Source: Poriferisodalis sp965203655 (GTDB lineage: Bacteria > Actinomycetota > Acidimicrobiia > Acidimicrobiales > Poriferisodalaceae). Taken from it: a stretch of DNA of 64,000 nucleotides. Below the pieces are notes generated by a model. It made no database searches and was not told the DNA's origin. It saw only the letters and a list, made by a program, of their open reading frames with translations. Position numbers and translations under genes: made by a program. Of the stretch, positions 61,853 through 64,000 are shown one piece after another (the first letter of the stretch is position 1; every line of letters starts with the position of its first letter). The DNA is taken from contig NZ_CBDBDD010000005.1 of the NCBI RefSeq assembly GCF_965203655.1, positions 124,001 through 188,000 of the forward strand, given 5' to 3'.

Positions 61853-63163
61853 GCGTTTCCTCGATCTCGTTAGGTGGCCCGCGAGAGCGGAGATCTGAGC
61901 ATCAATGTCGCTGGGGCTGCCAGACAGGTCGATGGCGACGACGTGAAGTCGGGTGCCTGCGTGTCGAACGGTGATCGTTGACGTGGCCAACGAGTCCTTC
62001 GGCAACTCCTGCTCGACGGCTTCGTTCTCGTTCACGTCAGCGCAATAGATGAGCGTGCCCTCAGGCAGACCCAGCGCGGTGGTGTAGGCCAGCAGTTGGT
62101 AGTAGTCGCCGTGCCGGGCGAGAGGTCCGCCGGTGTCGGCTGTGGCCGTGTTGCTGTCAGCAAGCTTGTACTTGAGATCGGCCACGCCCACGCGTCTGCC
62201 TTGACACTCGAAGACGAGATCGGGTTGGATCTGCACGAGACGTTCGTCGTCGAGGTGTGGCCGCGTCTGCGCTCGCACCTCAAGCCGACCGCGAAGAACT
62301 CGCTGGAGCCGTGCGGTCACAAAGTCCTCGAAAAGCTGATTCATGTCGAGCATGAACGCCGACGCAGCCGTGTCGCCGTGCTGGTCCTGCAGGGTGCAGT
62401 TGGCCAGGATCAGCCGAGCCAGCCGCAGTGCGGGCCGGTAGTGCTCGTTGAGCCGGGTGTACTGGATGCGGTCGAGGCGATCCAGCGCCACTGACGCTGT
62501 CGGTTCGGCCACGCCGTCGAGCGCCGCGAGCAGTCGACGAAGCCGCCGCCGATCGTCGTGAGGCACGTCAGGCACACGCAATGCCAGTCGAATTGCCGCG
62601 GTCAGGCAGCGGTTCTCGTCGACATCGGCGGTGAAGTCGTCCCAGGAACACGCCATCGGCACCAGCACGCCCCCTCGCCGGAACTGCCGCACGAAGTCGA
62701 TGCGCCCCCGCAGCGCGAGCAAGTCGTCCTCCTCGTGCCGATAGTGATGGAACAGCCCTCGCGCCAGCGTGGTCTCTGCAGTGCGCGCGAAGAACGACAC
62801 CAGCGCCGACAGCAACTCATCGTTGGTTGCGTAGTCGATGGCTTCGGCCTGCCAGGCCTCGGACGACAACCCCACTTCGAGCAGCAAGAACAGGTTCTCG
62901 GGCTTGATCTTCGGCCGAACGATGACCCGCAGGTCACCCAGCGAGAACGCACCTACCCACTGCCGGGTCGACACCTTCCACCAGCCGGCCTCCCGGTCGG
63001 TTGCCACCGACACCCAAGGCGTCTCCCCAAGGCGACGAGCCGTTTCGTCGTCAAGCTGCCAGCGCTCGGTGCTCCACTCATGGAGCAGGATCCGCTGACC
63101 CTCGCCCGCCTCGCGGACCATTTCGGAAGCGTCTGGGCTCACCGCACCATCGACGATTGACAT
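61838..63163 (-). CDS. mcrC: McrC nuclease subunit
   Basis: A 441-residue endonuclease subunit of a modified-cytosine-dependent (type IV) restriction system. The N-terminal beta-barrel domain (WWKVSTRQWVGAFSLGDLRV, KIKPENLFLLLEVG) is typical; a helical middle follows; the PD-(D/E)xK core reads QPDLVFECQGRRVGVADLKYK, with the nuclease Asp, Asp and Lys. It stimulates McrB GTP hydrolysis and cuts DNA. ATG 63163 follows the McrB stop directly. Its end overlaps the convergent PIN toxin by 15 bases. Confidence 0.92.
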   Translation of the reverse strand: MSIVDGAVSPDASEMVREAGEGQRILLHEWSTERWQLDDETARRLGETPWVSVATDREAGWWKVSTRQWVGAFSLGDLRVIVRPKIKPENLFLLLEVGLSSEAWQAEAIDYATNDELLSALVSFFARTAETTLARGLFHHYRHEEDDLLALRGRIDFVRQFRRGGVLVPMACSWDDFTADVDENRCLTAAIRLALRVPDVPHDDRRRLRRLLAALDGVAEPTASVALDRLDRIQYTRLNEHYRPALRLARLILANCTLQDQHGDTAASAFMLDMNQLFEDFVTARLQRVLRGRLEVRAQTRPHLDDERLVQIQPDLVFECQGRRVGVADLKYKLADSNTATADTGGPLARHGDYYQLLAYTTALGLPEGTLIYCADVNENEAVEQELPKDSLATSTITVRHAGTRLHVVAIDLSGSPSDIDAQISALAGHLTRSRKRSVAP

Positions 63164-64000
63164 CTACAGGTCGCCGTCGTTCTCGTCGCTCTCATCGTGG
63201 TCGGAACCGGGCTCAGCTTCCTCACCGAATTCGTCCGACGTTCCCATTTCCGAAGCCGACGCGGCCGCGCCGGGACCATGTCGCTTCCAGACCTCGCCAA
63301 ACCGATAGCTGTCGATCACCTCCCGCCGGCCGAAGAACTGATCCTCAATGAGAGGCTCGATGCTGTACTCCCAGATGCGCTGCAGGCCGCGCTTGTCCAA
63401 ACCCGTCTTCATGAAGTGACTCGGCCCGATGAGCGCGTGGTCGCTGCCCATCTGCTCGACAAGTTCGTCGTTCACCCGATCCACCAAGCGGGCGACCCAT
63501 TCGTCACCTTGTGAGTTCCGCTGCATCCACCAATGCAGCAGGCCTTTCGTCGGGCCATGATTCGGGAAGAACGGCACGAAGTGAAACCGACGGCGCATAG
63601 CGGCATCGATCAGGGCAATGGAGCGGTCGGCCGTGTTCATGGTCCCGATGAACCACAGGTTCTTGGGCAGCGAGAACTGCACTTCTGGCCGGTACTGGGT
63701 ATGAACCGCCCGGTTGCGGTACTCAAGCAAGAACAGCAACTCGCCCAACACGCGCGGCAGATTTGCCCGGTTGATCTCGTCGATCACCATGACATAACGC
63801 TGCTCAGGATTGGCTCGCGCGCGCTCTGCGATCCGCACTAGCGGACCCGGCGTCAACCGGTAGGTCATGTTTCCGGCATCGTCGACTGCGGGCCGGAACC
63901 CCTCGAAGAAGTCCTCGTACGAGTACGCCGGATGGAACTGCACGAGAGAGACGGTGCCACTTTCATGCGACCTATCGCCGTCCGAGGCCCAGCTACACCA
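63164..64000 (-). CDS. mcrB: McrB AAA+ GTPase, C-terminal part (cut by window edge)
   Basis: The last 279 residues of the AAA+ motor of McrBC. Open to the right edge with no stop, so it starts outside the window. HPAYSYEDFFEGFRP, MVIDEINRANLPRVLGELL (Walker B) and GTMNTADRSIALIDAAMRRR are McrB hallmarks; the Walker A and the methylated-DNA-binding N-terminus are beyond the edge. The C-terminus is acidic. Immediately precedes mcrC. Confidence 0.9.
   Translation of the reverse strand, partial: WCSWASDGDRSHESGTVSLVQFHPAYSYEDFFEGFRPAVDDAGNMTYRLTPGPLVRIAERARANPEQRYVMVIDEINRANLPRVLGELLFLLEYRNRAVHTQYRPEVQFSLPKNLWFIGTMNTADRSIALIDAAMRRRFHFVPFFPNHGPTKGLLHWWMQRNSQGDEWVARLVDRVNDELVEQMGSDHALIGPSHFMKTGLDKRGLQRIWEYSIEPLIEDQFFGRREVIDSYRFGEVWKRHGPGAAASASEMGTSDEFGEEAEPGSDHDESDENDGDL

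Noticed and set aside
1..64000. CRISPR arrays, insertion sequences, rRNA or tRNA genes
   Set aside because: No regularly spaced repeats, transposase motifs or structured RNA genes were seen anywhere in the window.

Overview
The window looks like chromosomal DNA from a high-GC Gram-positive bacterium of the Actinomycetota, most likely the class Acidimicrobiia or a related deep-branching lineage. The evidence is a complete Pup-proteasome locus (ATPase, dop, pup, prcB, prcA, pafA), a tandem-domain ThyX, a tatAC-helY cluster as in mycobacteria, actinobacterial Holin-X and DUF3866 proteins, many GTG starts and very GC-rich third codon positions. The class assignment is inference; no rRNA or tRNA gene was found to test it.

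Layout. 0-6 kb: an edge-truncated acidic protein, proS, and a SNF2-type ATPase with a small coupled partner. 6-11.5 kb: a minus-strand catabolic group (Baeyer-Villiger monooxygenase, DsbA-like protein, amidohydrolase) and a secreted lysozyme-like protein. 11.6-18 kb: a type IIA topoisomerase pair whose A subunit lacks a recognisable GyrA box, and a charged protein of unknown function. 18-26 kb: a tightly packed minus operon (tatA, tatC, helY, lipid-kinase-like protein, thyX, GNAT, Nudix) and a divergent glycerophosphodiesterase. 26-34.4 kb: the Pup-proteasome operon running through DUF3866 and signal peptidase I. 34.5-42 kb: a 3Fe-4S ferredoxin, then a long minus operon (peroxiredoxin, ROK kinase, DacB, Lon-N-like protein, three small membrane proteins, TrmI, a trypsin-like lipoprotein) and a ThrH-type phosphatase. 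42-45.4 kb: a VOC protein, an acyl-CoA dehydrogenase, and an odd two-gene unit of secreted or small proteins with a 14-G homopolymer and a duplicated C-terminal motif. 45.4-50 kb: an acetoin/2-oxoacid dehydrogenase operon (E1alpha, E1beta, AcoX, E2) with no E3. 50-60 kb: a sugar-acid dehydratase, a cation exchanger, a PIN toxin-antitoxin pair, an MFS transporter, a molybdopterin oxidoreductase, an acyl-CoA synthetase and a BrkB/YihY membrane protein. 60-64 kb: two further PIN toxin modules and an McrBC restriction system cut by the window edge, which together look like a small defence island.

How the genes work together. Genes are packed very tightly: at least sixteen junctions are four-base NTGA stop/start overlaps, so translational coupling seems to be the main way neighbours are co-ordinated. 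The Pup operon supplies tagging (PafA), the tag (Pup, already ending in Glu), removal (Dop), unfolding (ATPase ending in QYL) and degradation (PrcAB). The points most worth a second look are the poly-G/duplicated-tail unit at 44.1-45.4 kb, an apparent CTG start at 59197, an E2 with two subunit-binding domains, a possible topoisomerase IV in an actinobacterium, a hairpin that holds the ferredoxin stop codon in its loop, and the palindromic operator of the vapBC pair.
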